Origin: Sphagnum compactum
Lineage: Eukaryota; Bryophyta; Sphagnopsida; Sphagnales
Length of the DNA: 64,000 bases
Assembly (NCBI GenBank): GCA_965153455.1
Contig: OZ234498.1
Coordinates: 2,666,001-2,730,000, forward strand
Direction of reading: 5' to 3'
Shown: in pieces, positions 24,915-36,805 of the stretch
Position numbering within the stretch: the first letter of the stretch is position 1
How the letters are laid out: each line of letters opens with the position of its first letter
The notes under the pieces: model-generated
The model's database searches: none
What the model was told of the DNA's origin: nothing
The model's input: only the letters and a program-made list of their open reading frames with translations
Program-made: the position numbers and the translations under genes

Positions 24915-26095
24915 AGTATACACTCAAGTCTGAAGCGATGACCTGGTCCTTCTTTGAAACCTAATAATTTTCTCACTTAGTTTGCTTGAGGAAGTTGCTG
25001 GGACAGCAAGCAGCATCAACTATGAATGCAGGGCAGCCGAATCAGCATGGCCCCAAAGTTGCTAAGAACGTTTGTCTGTAGTGTCTGTTAGTGGGTAGCA
25101 AGATGCCCATTTCACGTGGCTTTCATTTTAGTCTGTTACTTGCAAAATGCATGCAGGGAAGAAAATGTAATCAAAGATGTGAGCAGAAGGCCGGCAGATA
25201 TTGTATAGATAGAAATTTTACATCAAATTAAAATTAGGTTTATATAGATATAAAGTTTAACATTAATAAAAATAATATTCAACTCCCTACTCGTCAACTT
25301 TTTAAAAATAAATCAACTTGTCTACTTAGACAACCTGCCTTTTTTTTCAAGAATGTTTTTTCATGCTTTCAAGTTTGAGTTCCAATTTAACAAAAGACTA
25401 GTTCCAATGTCTGGTTCTAGTGCCTGACTTCAAAAAAAAAATGTGAGCTCAGATCCCTGGTCACAGAAACCTAACCGTGAACCTTTGGTTTTAACACTGA
25501 AAACCAAATGCTATCACAACATTGGTATGTACCCAAATTGGGTGGTTCTCAGTTTTTTCTGAAAATTGTTAGGTCCAGTTTTTAAAAAAACTTGTAAGAA
25601 ACTGCCTTGATTCTTCAAATGTTTTTTTTTTCCCATCTTTAAGATAACTGAACAAAGTTTCAAAATTTTAAGAAAAAAATTTCAACCAATTTTCAAAGTG
25701 CCAATTCTTACACATTTCTCATACTAATTGATTTTCAAAGGCAATTCTCATAAACTAATTATCAAAAGTTCAATTATTATTTCCAGCAAAAAGTTTTTTT
25801 TAAAAAATAAATAGAGGGAAAAAAGTTTCTTCCAAAAATTTATATGCTCACAACACTCATTATATAGACTCCAAGATGATCTACAAGTCAAACCACTTGT
25901 CACGCTGACACCCTTTCGTCTCTTGGTACCAAGAAACTCCACCAAGGCCTTTTCCAGATCCTAATCGATTTTTGCCATACTGGATACACACAAGTGAGCT
26001 AATAAATCCATACCTCGAAATCTCTCCCCCATCTCTCACCAAAGCCAGTTAGTTTTAGAGATCTTGGGAATCTCATGAAGGCGTGCATGCTTGAA
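24915..26095. other. No supported gene
   Basis: Mixed-complexity DNA up to about 25190, then AT-rich. No protein or RNA family was recognised on either strand. Confidence 0.45.
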
Positions 26096-26350
26096 TTATT
26101 TTTTCTAGTGTTTGGACTCACAATGTAAAAGTTATTGCAGATTGAATGATTTTTTCATTAAACATTAATTTAAATCAAAACTAAAAAATTTAGAGGAATT
26201 CGAATGTGCCTTTGGTTTTGTTGGAAAGCTCTCAATGAGCAAGATCTAATGGAATTTATTTTGTAAGTTTTGAACCTAAGATGCAAGAGATATTAAATTT
26301 GAAGTGATTTCCCCCCTCAAAGTTCAAATAAAATTACAAAAAACCAGGTT
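26096..26350 (+). repeat. Dispersed repeat R3, copy 1 (partner 59375-59640)
   Basis: Shares with 59375-59640, in order, a GTGTAAAAGTT-type block, TTGAATGATTTTTTCA/TTGTATGATTTTTTCA, GAATGTGCCTTTGG(T), GTTGTTGGAAAG, TGATGAGCAAGAT(C/T)TAATG and GGAAAGAAAAAT/GGAAGGAAAAAT. The adjacent phrase GGCCTGTGCCATTGGCCCAAGTG at 26819-26841 appears inverted at about 59639-59661, so parts of the family have been rearranged. Confidence 0.6.
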
Positions 26351-29300
26351 ATGGAAAGAAAAATCAATCGGGAAGATGATCACACTTGCAGGTCTACCAA
26401 TCAATTCAAGCCTGATTTTTTTTCATATTTAACTCTTCAAAAATTGAATTTGTAGCTTGCAAAATTAGGTTCATATTTTGAGTTTGCCCTATTTTGTAAT
26501 GTGTTCACACTTGTGCATGCCACACTAGATGTGTGAATTGTGATATATGTTTACACTTTCAATTGAAATATTTGCATTGGAAAACCATGGCATGGCCCTT
26601 GTGTATTTTACACTTTATTGATTGAACCCTCTGAAGGATCTTGGACTCAAACAATGATCAGAAAGGTTTTCTATGTTACATTTTTCTTTGTAATAATCTA
26701 AAAGAGCTGGGAGTTTTGTGGGTGTGGAGTAAAAATCTTTTCAATAGGAAGAGAGGGCATAGCAGATAGAAGAACTGGTAAGGAAGGAGCCATAAGCAAA
26801 TGTAAGTTACACTAGTGTGGCCTGTGCCATTGGCCCAAGTGTGAACCCATGTTACAATATTGGGTAATCAACATATGACATTGTTTGCAAGGTATATCCC
26901 AGTTTTGAAGAGTCAAGTATGAAACAAAATCATCCTTGAATTGAATGGTAGACTTTCAACGCACACGTTCTCAACTGATTTTTCCTTCCAAAACTTATCT
27001 TTTAAAGATTTATTTGAAGTTTTAGTGACAACAATCACTGAAAATTCCATATCTCTCACATCCTAAGTCTAAATCTCACAAAATAATGGGTCATTGTTAC
27101 AAGTATCACATATAATGTTGGAACCATATTTATGCATATTCTGACTAGTCGCATGAGACAAGTTCAACACGTTTTTGCACAAAACACTTGGGTCCAACTA
27201 TGCACAGTCATTAAAGTTCTCATCAAGTACAAAAAAAATCGGTATCACTCATAAGGTTAGTATGAGATGATTTTCACACTACATAGGCTAGTACAAGTCA
27301 TATAAAGTTTGAAAGTCCGTTTCGGCATTGAAGAATACAGAACATCTCTTGGCAAGTAACTTCAGTTGCAAAATTGACATTGGGTTCCTTTCTCTGAAAG
27401 GCCAACGACCGACTATTCAATTTGATTCAACCAGCACCTGTAATGGTATCATGGTAAGAACTGAAAACCCCATATTTTTTTGGGTTGCTTCTAAACATTA
27501 CAAATATGGGGGCTTAAGACTAAAGTTTGGTCTCCATTTCAAATACAAAATTTTCTATGTTAAAATATAGGCACTCAGAGGCCCCATCCAAGATGACCAA
27601 GGTACGTGTGAAGGTGATGGATGATCAGACTTTTCTTTACTTGCAATATTCCGCCAAAGAGAAAAATTAAAAAATTAATATTTCAAAAATGAAGTGTTTT
27701 TGTAGGTTTTCAATTGCAAGAGAAACAAAGAACATTTGTTTTTTCAGTGTGTAGCCAAAAAATACATAAGGATGATTAAATATTTGGACTTCATATCTGG
27801 TTTATGGTCAGGTTTGGCCTAAATCTTCCTAAGGATGATTGTCAGGTTTCTTACATCTTTGTATGGATGAATCTTAATGTTTGTTTTACTGGCGAATTTT
27901 TGCCAAAATTTGACCTATTCAAAGGATTCAAGTTGTGCAGGTGTAACCCATCAAAACACACAAATTGGAACCAAGAGTGGCAGTGGATGTTTTCTTACTC
28001 CCAGGTTTCCAAGCCCGATTTAGAATCTAGAGTAGAATTATGAAAGCTTGGAAAACCATGGTGAAGAGGATGAAAGAGGTCCCACCACATCTTGTGGAGG
28101 AGATTTGTGTTCTGAAAGTAAAAGAAAAAAAGCTGGGAGCTTTGTGAGTGTGAAACACAGAAAGAGGGCATGGCAGACAAAAGAACTGGTAAGGAAGGAG
28201 CCAGACGCTTAACGCCATATGACACTATTTTGCAACATCTCCGTCCTTGCAGGAACTGGTGAGCCTCAAACTTTGCAGGTTTGCAGGGGGAGTAATTTGC
28301 ACAAGTATAACGATGGCTGGGCCAACTGCAGGCCAATTTTTGCGTGTTGTACACAACTTTAGATACCTGATGGGCACAATTATTAGTGATAGGTTCTGGG
28401 CAATTTCAGGACAAGTAGCCTCGTGAACCTAAATCAGAACCCACTACCAAAAACCTCCTGTTGGAAAACTCAAACATTGCATAGATTTCAGTGTTTGAAG
28501 GAGTCAAGTTGAACCTTTTTGGAGAGGTCCTAATTCAGGTTGCATATTTTTAGACGGGGTCAATTTTAATGCTTTATAGTTTACATAACACTACAATTGC
28601 ACAACCTCCAATCTTGAGCTGTACAGTCGGTAGTTGGACCTGATTTCTACATAGGATCAAGTTTGATGTTTTTTTTATGGAACCTGATCAGGAATGGCAT
28701 TCAAGGTTCCATTGCTTGAATGACACACCTATATTTCATCAATTAAATTTTTTTGTGAGAATCATTTCTCCCTACACCAGACATTGATGGTTTAGACACT
28801 ACCATTTGAATTCAAATTGCTTTTTTTTAGTCTTTAGATAATGAAACTGTTGAAACCCAATATAGCCAGCCAGAAACATGCTGCTATATATTACCTATAA
28901 GTGAAATTAAAATATGAAAGTGGTAAAATCAAGTCTTTTTTTGAGATTTTCAATTGCCAACATTTGAGAAAAATTGAAGGAAAATTATTGGATTTCTATT
29001 CATGGTTCAAGTAGGCCACCAAACATTATCATGGAAGGATGTTTAAATTTATTTTGCTTTCATATGTCTCTAGTAGAAAAATATTTGGCTAAAATTTCCA
29101 ATGAATGATTGCCACTTTGGCTACACCACAAAGATTTCTTTTGAATAGCTCTTGCCAGTAACATATGTATTATGCTATGTGGGTGTGTGTAAGGGGTAAG
29201 TGTTTCATAAAAAATCTTCTACTGACCAAAGTCATGCTTCATCCCACAAAGGAGGGCCCCTGGGCCTCTAGTGGCTTTTGTTGTAGGTAGGCATTTTTTC

Positions 29301-31150
29301 CAGGAAATGAGGGGGTGCAATGTGGGGGAGGGGGGACACTTGTCATTGAGTAGTTGAAGTTTTAGAAATAATTAGACAATTACAATCGCTACTCCTGAAA
29401 TCACTTAAGAAAATCAGAATTAGTATTAGGATTTGAAATCACATTGTACTCAATTTCTGGAGTCATTATATATGCCATGGAAATTGAAATAGCTGATTGT
29501 TTAAGTATGCCCATCAAAAACAAACTTATAGTTCTATAGTTGAAGTGCAGAGTAAGCTCTGTTGTATAAGGAAGTAGTGTAACTTAAAAACAATGTCATC
29601 TGTTTTTGGATGAAGGCTACTTAGATTGCAACTACACTACTAACAGCACAACGTTTCAACGACCTTAAAAAAAAAAGAAAAAGAAAAGAATCTATTATGT
29701 TTCTATTTATTTTTTTGTGTTTTTGTTGCTCTGGAATCATGACAAAAGGAGTTAGCTACTAAGATGGAATGCAATTTTTGCAGCCCAATGAAAACATTTC
29801 AAGATATCTGTGGATCAAAATTTTGGAAGGAGATTGGCAAGGGGATTTGGGGAGGTAAAGAAATGTGATGAGGAAGATTTTGAGGTAGGCTAAGGAAGTG
29901 AAGGTAGGGGGTTGTGATGTGATAAAAAGGAAGCTAAGTGACTAACACAAGGGGGAGACTAAAAAAATGTGGTTTGAATTTTGGGGTGTTGTAAATAAGT
30001 AGAAACAAAACTTAATCAAAAGGACTGAATGAAAAGAATCTTGACGAAAAGACTTTCATTGTGCTAAGAATGTCAGGAAAAGGTCTAGAGTTGTTGCATG
30101 TGTTTTTGTAGGGTCCAACACAAGGGAGAGGATGAACGTGTCTAAGATTTCTGGAGTAGTTGTGTGGCAGCTTATGCATGATTTTTTGGGGATTTTGAAT
30201 TGGGTATGCAATGTGTTTTGTCATGAGAAGAGTACCTGCTATTTTGTGAGAGCTACAGAGGTTTTTGTGACTAAGGGGATGCTGAGAAGTAGTGATATTT
30301 GGACTAATTGACTCTATCCTTAAATTTCTGTCCAATCTCTGAGATTGAACCATGTCGAAATAGTAGAGTTAATATTTTGTGAGGATACTGTTGTTGGGTA
30401 TGAGTTGCCAGCCACATAAAACAACCTGTTGACTCCTAGAGAGGAAATCAAGATGAATGCCTAATCCTTTGTGCTGCATAGAATTAAAGCCATAGAACTT
30501 AAATGTTTGTTAAGATCTTGAATCAGAATTGTCATGCTTCAGTAAAAGTATCAGAATCATACTTTAATCCATGGATGTTCAACAATGGGCATGTGCACAC
30601 TACAGAAAATATTCCCTTTTTTTTTGAGTGATAGTAGAAACATAGTCCAAATAATCATAAAAAGTACGAATAATAGTGATGTTAGGTAGAAAAGAAAACA
30701 AGTTCTACTGTTTAATGCATTTTCCAGCTAGGCAACACACACTCCAAGAATATGAGATTAATTTTTATGCACATATACTCTTCAAAAGAAATAGGAAGTT
30801 TGATTTTGTGAACAATATGTTGTAATCATTTGGGAAAGGAACCAAAATTGCAACATTGGGGGCATGGACATTGAGCAGGCCTTTTCCTACTGGTGAACTT
30901 TCGCCATTCTAAATTCTAAAATGAAGTGATTTTGGAGGTTTTTAATTGCCAGAAGTGAGCTAACAAATAACATAAGTTGGCAGATTTGAATGGTTGGTTT
31001 TCACTGTGTAGCCAAAAATATAGAAGGATGATTTTTTAACAAAACTTCATATCTAGTTTATAGCCAGATTTGCCTAAATCTTCCCAAAGATGATCGCCAC
31101 TTTCTCTACATCTTCCAATGGTGATAGCCCCTTTGGCTCCAAACAAAAGT
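26351..31150. repeat. Mosaic of dispersed non-coding repeats, no gene seen
   Basis: Two direct copies of GAGGGCAT(A/G)GCAGA followed by AGAACTGGTAAGGAAGGAGCC lie at 26752-26790 and 28163-28203. Blocks with TCACTGTGTAGCCAAAAA, AAGGATGAT, ACTTCATATCTGG and CCTAAATCTTCC lie at 27690-27830 and 30990-31085, with a more distant cousin at 28910-29130. The pieces are collinear but interrupted, as expected for old non-autonomous elements. Open frames at 27328-27570, 27804-28043, 27995-28354 and 30012-30353 carry no motif I know. Confidence 0.5.
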
Positions 31151-34100
31151 TCCTGAAAGAAAACCCTGATGCCAAGAACTCAGATGATTGTTGATTACTC
31201 TATAATTAAAGCACAGAGTTGAACATGAACCAGGTAGAAAGTCAGGCCCAGGGCAAAATGACAACCACATTTGGAGTTACCTCCCATCGGTGGTCCTGTG
31301 GAGGAAGGTCCTTATAAGATCCGGTTCCCCAGGAGCCTCTTTGCTTTGATGTGTTCCCAATGGTCATTCCTTGGGATGCAAGCAGTGAACCAAAAAGGCT
31401 CCAATTACTGGTACATATTGCATTTTTTACATTTCCTTGGTAAGGGATGGATTATGAGAACTTGAATTGGCAAGATTATGGATTACGGATCATAGGCACG
31501 GTCATATGGCATGATCCATAATTTGTAATCTTGAATACTCTTGTTAATACTATCTTTCGAAGCATGGGCTGCACACCAATTGGTTGTGCAATTGGCTTTG
31601 GTAACCTCTCTGTGAAAAGCAGTTTTGATTTGCTGGCAGAAAACCCTATCTCCGGTAACCGGTTGTGTAGGTAATGCCACCAGTGAAAATTTTTGGGGGC
31701 ACATTCTTCAATTGTGGCTTAAACAAAAATGTAGATTTTTTTTTAGATTTTCAATTTTTATTGTAAATTCGAGGAAAAGTGACCAAAACATGGAAAAATT
31801 GACCAGAGTTTCAAAACCAAAAAATTGAAAGGAAAAAACAGTGACCTCTGAAAGAATTGTTTTTGGAATTGAAGAAAATATTATTGAACTACTGAATTGT
31901 TGAAGAAAATTTTAGTTCTCTAGATAAATGGTTATACTGAATCATATTCTTAATAGAGGCCTAATTTATGAATTAGGTCTTCTGAATCCCTATAGTAAAC
32001 AAAGTGCCAATGAACTATTTTGCTCCATATATATTTTCCAAATTAGAAAAGAGCCCTACCCATGGAGACCATGAATGATTTTTAAAAATAATAAAAACCA
32101 TAGGTATGCCCACAATAATTCTGTTTTTTGGTTTGGATCAGTGTTGTATGTGAATATGGAATAGGACTTAGACTTTGTGTAAGTCTAAATGACATAATGG
32201 GACATTTTATATATTTTGTGTAAAGGTATAAGGCCACCCGATTACATAAGTGTAAACATATAAACTGAGACATGTAAGCATAATTCTTAAATCATATAAG
32301 TCATTTTTCTGTTTTGTAAAATTGTTCAAGTGTAAATGTAAAAAAAATACACTTACACAATTTCACATAGCTGTGTAAGACAATGTAAATGCATACAACT
32401 TTATTTTGGAGGGAGGTGGTGGGGGGTTGCCTTTTTTCGGAATTTACTTTGGTGATGGGCCAATTAAAGTGGCTTATTGCAAAACTGATTAAAAACTAAA
32501 GCTTTGGGATGCACCGTGACTAGTTGAACTAATTAATATGAATTGTTATAAGCACTTAAGCTCATGCAAAATGGTAGGAATGGAAATTTTGCTCATGCAA
32601 TGAGGTGGGGCACCATGCACCCATGATTAATGCTTTTAAAAAAAAAATCCTGTTGTAGTTAGGGTGGAAAGAATTCCCACACAATTTTAGATTGTTCTGG
32701 GGATACATTTTCAAAAACCTCTTAAAAGTTGCAATCAATAGTTATGAGTGTGAGTGTGGCTACATTTTCCTCCAACAACCAATTTATGGCGGTTTATTGA
32801 CAAATTGTTTTTCAAATTAAGAAATTTACAACAAAATACTCCCTTCAAAAGAAAGTGTTTTCTTTTGGTGATTTTTTTCCAAAAAAACATCACTGCCCAT
32901 GATGCACCAAAGAAAATGCACCCACGATATTCTGAGAGAGCACCATTGTTTGTTGCCCCCATAACCTTTGCCCAAAAGCATGGGCTTGTATTATATATAA
33001 GTGGGCTGGAGGAAAGCTCTTTTACAGTACAGGAATACTAGTAAAATCTTTTATCTAGGGAGCATTACAAGTAATAGAATTTTTAAAAAGAGGGGCCAAA
33101 TCAAAGTGACCCCTTGCAACAAAAAAAACTAAGAGCTTTGAGACGCACCCATAAGTAATAAATTTGGATTGCAAATTTAGGTGTAGTGTATAGACACTAA
33201 GGGTATATAACATCTAATATGTACACTTTACACTTATATCTTTCAAAACATTATTACAAGTGTTGTGTATGATTTACACTTACATAGGATTTACATGTAT
33301 ATGAAGTTATCGACAGTTACAGGCACAACATTGGTTTGGACAAAGACTAAACAAAAGTTCAATTGGTTATTGAGCGCCATTTTTTAGGAAAATTTGTTTC
33401 CAAAACTTGATGTAGTATCTTATCTATGATTTAGCTTTTATGTTTCCAAGCAACAATTATGCATGTCAAATTTTCACCACTTGTGTTCATAGGAGATTGG
33501 ACTCTTCAGTTTTCTGCCTTGTGGGGTTGTTCCAATGAAATTGTAGGCCAAGGTGTTAATATTGGATTTGCCTACGAGGAAAAAACTATAGAATCATTGT
33601 CACCAAAATTTGGGGTTGTACAAGCCTTGAATCATATGACCACAATGCATTTCATGCACTACTGCAGTTGCTCAAAATGCAACAGATCATACACATAATG
33701 AATGACATTCACAGATCACTCCACAAGGGGCATACATTACTTTGCCTAAAACTACACTCCAAAGTGGAACTAATTCCACTATGCCTTTAATATAATTTAG
33801 TGGACTTGTGGGGATTCTAGATCCCTCTAGAATCTCTCTGAGATGGGTTATTTGATATATTCATATGGCATTTGATGGACATGGAGACACATGCATCCCA
33901 TTACAACAAGTCCCATACTTCAACAAATTTTTACAAAACCATCAGGTTACTATTACAAAGACACACACAAAATGTACTTTGAGAATTCACATAATTATGT
34001 GCGGTCAATTGGTGTAGGGTAAAGCCCTCATGAGCCAGCCCTTTGCTGTAGAAAGATTGAATGCAGTAAGGCATCCACCAACTAATTACACTAAATGACT

Positions 34101-34260
34101 TCGAGAAGTTGTTTTTTGTCTTTAAGTGAGAATGGGTGACATTACGTGGTTGGAAAGGCCCCACTGTCAAGGCCTTACCTAGTGTAAAGTATGAGGCTCC
34201 AAAAAAATACGCCTGTCCTTTACGAGCTGGAGACAGTGCAGGGGCAACAGGCACTTGTGG
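31151..34260. other. No supported gene; local duplication at 32410-32530 and 33085-33150
   Basis: A phrase with GGGCCAA(A)T(C/T)AAAGTG(A/G)C, then AGCTTTG(G/A)GA(T/C)GCACC occurs at about 32455-32515 and 33095-33150, each next to a run of TTACACTT/TAAGTGTAAA phrases. The plus frame at 33459-33698 and the minus frame at 31483-31704 are non-repetitive, but I cannot assign them. Confidence 0.4.
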
Positions 34261-34261
34261 G

Positions 34262-34562
34262 AAAACGCGTTATGAAGGAGACGGAGAAAGAAAGGAAAAG
34301 TAGTTCTGTACTGACTGCATTCATTTCCTTTGGTCTGTTTAATGTTCTCTGGCACTTGCGCCTATTAAGCAGGTGTAAGCTGCTTCATATTTTCAAGAGG
34401 TTATCTTCCTGGATTTAAAGCGGGCTCGAGATGCACTAAAAAACTCTGGCCAAGTACTTTAAGGTCTGAGAAAGTAGGCCCACAGAAGGCGAAAGGAAAT
34501 GACCTTTGATTCTTTCACGTGCGTTTCCTTTCTTTCTTCGTCTCCTTCATAACGCGTGTACC
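34262..34562. repeat. Inverted repeat with ~36 bp arms, possible foldback element
   Basis: The arm at 34264-34300 contains ACGCGTTATGAAGGAGACGG followed by AGAAAGAAAGGAAAA. Its reverse complement with a single G/A change lies at 34525-34560. Weaker pairing (TCATTTCCTTT on both sides) extends inward. A third, partial copy of the arm (GCGTCTCCTTCCTTACGCGT) follows at 34578-34599. The spacer encodes nothing recognised. Confidence 0.7.
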
Positions 34563-36347
34563 TATTCCTTACTTCTGCGTCTCCTTCCTTACGCGTACAG
34601 GTTCTGTCTCCGTCGGTATTGCGGAAATGCATGTGTTCACTTAGATGGCGAAGCTCTTCGTGAACCATGGACTGCAGAACCTCCAAACACTAACCATAGA
34701 TGGGTCGCGCACATAAAGGAAGCAGCGCGGCAGACTGCCCGCGAGAAGCAGATCTTCCACAAAACCTGGCAGGCGGAAAATCTGGACTTTCTGCTCTGCC
34801 ACACCCGGCAGACGTCTGCCTGCCATGTGGCTCCCATTCCGGCCTGCCCACGAACTGTGGCACTCCGTTTAGCACTCTGCCCGAGTCTCTCACTAGTCTC
34901 ACCGTTCACCTTCGTGCTCACCTGTGCTCACCTGCCTATCCTCCATTATTGAAGGGAACAAGAAGAATTTGATGGGAACTTTCTGGGAAGCTGATGGGAA
35001 CAAAAGGATTTTGATGGGTTATTGTAGGGAAGAAGAGGAATTTGATTGGAATTTTTTGGGAACTTGATGAGATAAAAGGATTTTGATGGGATATTGATGG
35101 GAACAAGAGAAATTTGATGGGAAATCTAGCCCCCACCCCTTCAAAAAGATAAGAAACAGCCCTTGGGGACATGTTTGCGCCACCCAATTGGCTCATCCCT
35201 TAAAAAAATAAGAAACATTGGTGCTCCTCACATGCTTTATTCTAATGTGTTTTTTTAGGGACAAGCTATTAGGATAGTTTCTGCCCATGTATGAAATTTT
35301 TTTGCAAATTGCCTGGGTCAGGGAGAGAAAATTAGACGGAGCAGCTAAAACGTGGGCGGACAATGTGTGCATGGGCACATTTTATCTGCCTGCCTCCCTT
35401 TGTGCCAGCGATTTCAAAGAGCTGGCAGGCAGAACCCAAAGGTTCTCACAATCATGTGCGCGACCCATCGGTAAGCCCTTCTTGAGTTTTTTTTTATGAA
35501 CTGCTGCTCCCTTTACCTCCAGAGCTCAGCATGACTCTGCGTATGTTGCCGCCGTGACTCTCCTTTGACTGTCGATTCCTCTCTTTTCTTGTTCTCGATC
35601 GCCGTTTGCAGGGGAGAAAAAGGGTTTGAACCTGATCCATTTTCTAACGTGGCGCAAGACACGAACGGAGAACCTGAAGACTACCGAATTTCTTGAGCTT
35701 TGCGGTCGCGTCTTGTCACTTATTTTGAGCCGGTATGTCTCAGACTCCATTTGGACCATCGTTAAAATTAGTTGGCGAGGCATATATGCGAAATCTTTCA
35801 GGGTTTGCCAATCTTCGGTCGATACTTCGGGTTTCCGAGTATGATTTCATTGCAAGACGCTGCAGATAGACGTTGTGTTTAAGACCTGATCAGTAACAAG
35901 TCGAGAGTTGCATGCCCCTTTTGATTGCAGTTTTGCAGAGGCAGATATGTCGCTATATGAAGCGTCTGTGCCTTGCTTCGGACCGGCAAAACTGTCATCT
36001 CTCTGCTCACGAATTCATGATCATACCTCAATTTCTGTAAGCCTTCTTTCTTAGGTGTAAAATCCTGACTCCTCTCTGCTCGCTGGAACAGTAGCTGTTG
36101 AGTTTACCAATAGGCTGTTCTATCCAGGTGCAATGACATTCTTTGCATCATTTGATCCGTGGTGTGAACTGTTTGGTCAAAGATTTCTGCTTGACGTTCT
36201 TAGCTTTCAGCGTGGAGACTTACATCCACTGTTGGGAGATGATGAACTCAAAGGGTAGTCCAGGGAACTAGTCACTGCCATCCATGACGAAGGTGCTGGT
36301 CTGACACTTTGTCAGTGACTCTCATAAGATTATAGCTGCACTCGTAG
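34563..36347. other. GC-richer, CpG-containing 5' region upstream of the plus kinase gene
   Basis: Composition rises towards 50% GC with many CpGs, in contrast to the flanks, which is typical of a plant promoter or 5' leader. Plus frames at 34506-34952, 34700-34972 and 35626-35844 overlap antisense frames and have no family resemblance. A candidate 5' splice site lies in TTGAGCCGGTATGT near 35729. It may hold untranslated first exons of the kinase gene, but no transcript evidence is available. The corresponding region of the minus copy lies beyond the window end. Confidence 0.4.
34965..35130. repeat. Short imperfect repeat rich in TTTGATGGGAA
   Basis: The phrases TTTGATGGGAAC/TTGATGGGATATTG and AACAA(A/G)AGGA/AACAAGAGAAATTTGATGGG recur about five times, with a rough period of 65-70 bp. 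Confidence 0.6.
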
Positions 36348-36805
36348 TCTTGGTATCATCAACATGTTGTTGTGTAGATTTCTCTGTGATCCCATAGATA
36401 TGTTGTGCATCCAAGTAGTCTTTGGGTGGTGTGCTTAAGGGATATCTTTACACGGAAAAGTTATAATGAAATTAACCTTACCTCAAAACTTAATTTGTTG
36501 CAGCTTGAATGAGGATACTATTACCCTTTTATACTAGCTATGTCTCGTGAGTGCTACCAATCTCATGATCAAGAAGTCTTCCTGTTGCCTGTGCAAACAT
36601 GACAGAAACTCTCGATGGAGATTTTGTATAACGGTTTGCTGGAAATTTATTATCACTTATATGCTGGATCCACGGTTATGAGAGCTGATGAAGTAAGCGG
36701 GTAGTCACGGCAGCTCGTCACTGCTATTTGTAATGAAGGTGATGGTCTGACACTTTGTGAGTGATGTTGATATAGTTATGAATGCGCTCACTGTCCTGTA
36801 GGGAA
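36215..36805 (+). repeat. Direct duplication within the kinase 5' region
   Basis: The segment at 36237-36325 (GGGTAGTC, then A/GCT(A/C)GTCACTGCCAT, then GAAGGTGCTGGTCTGACACT) recurs at 36686-36765 with GAAGGTGATGGTCTGACACT, about 450 bp later. The second unit is also present in the inverted copy near 63575-63660. The first unit would lie outside the window there. It may be a duplicated promoter or leader block. Confidence 0.65.

Noticed and set aside
24935-24965. Similarity of CTGAAGC(G/C)ATGACCTGG to text near 63466
   Set aside because: Only about 17 bp match, with no extension on either side. Probably chance or a shared short motif.
34506-34972. Plus frames of 148 and 90 aa with Pro/Cys-rich products
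   Set aside because: They overlap several antisense frames and have no domain. Long frames are expected in this GC-richer stretch.
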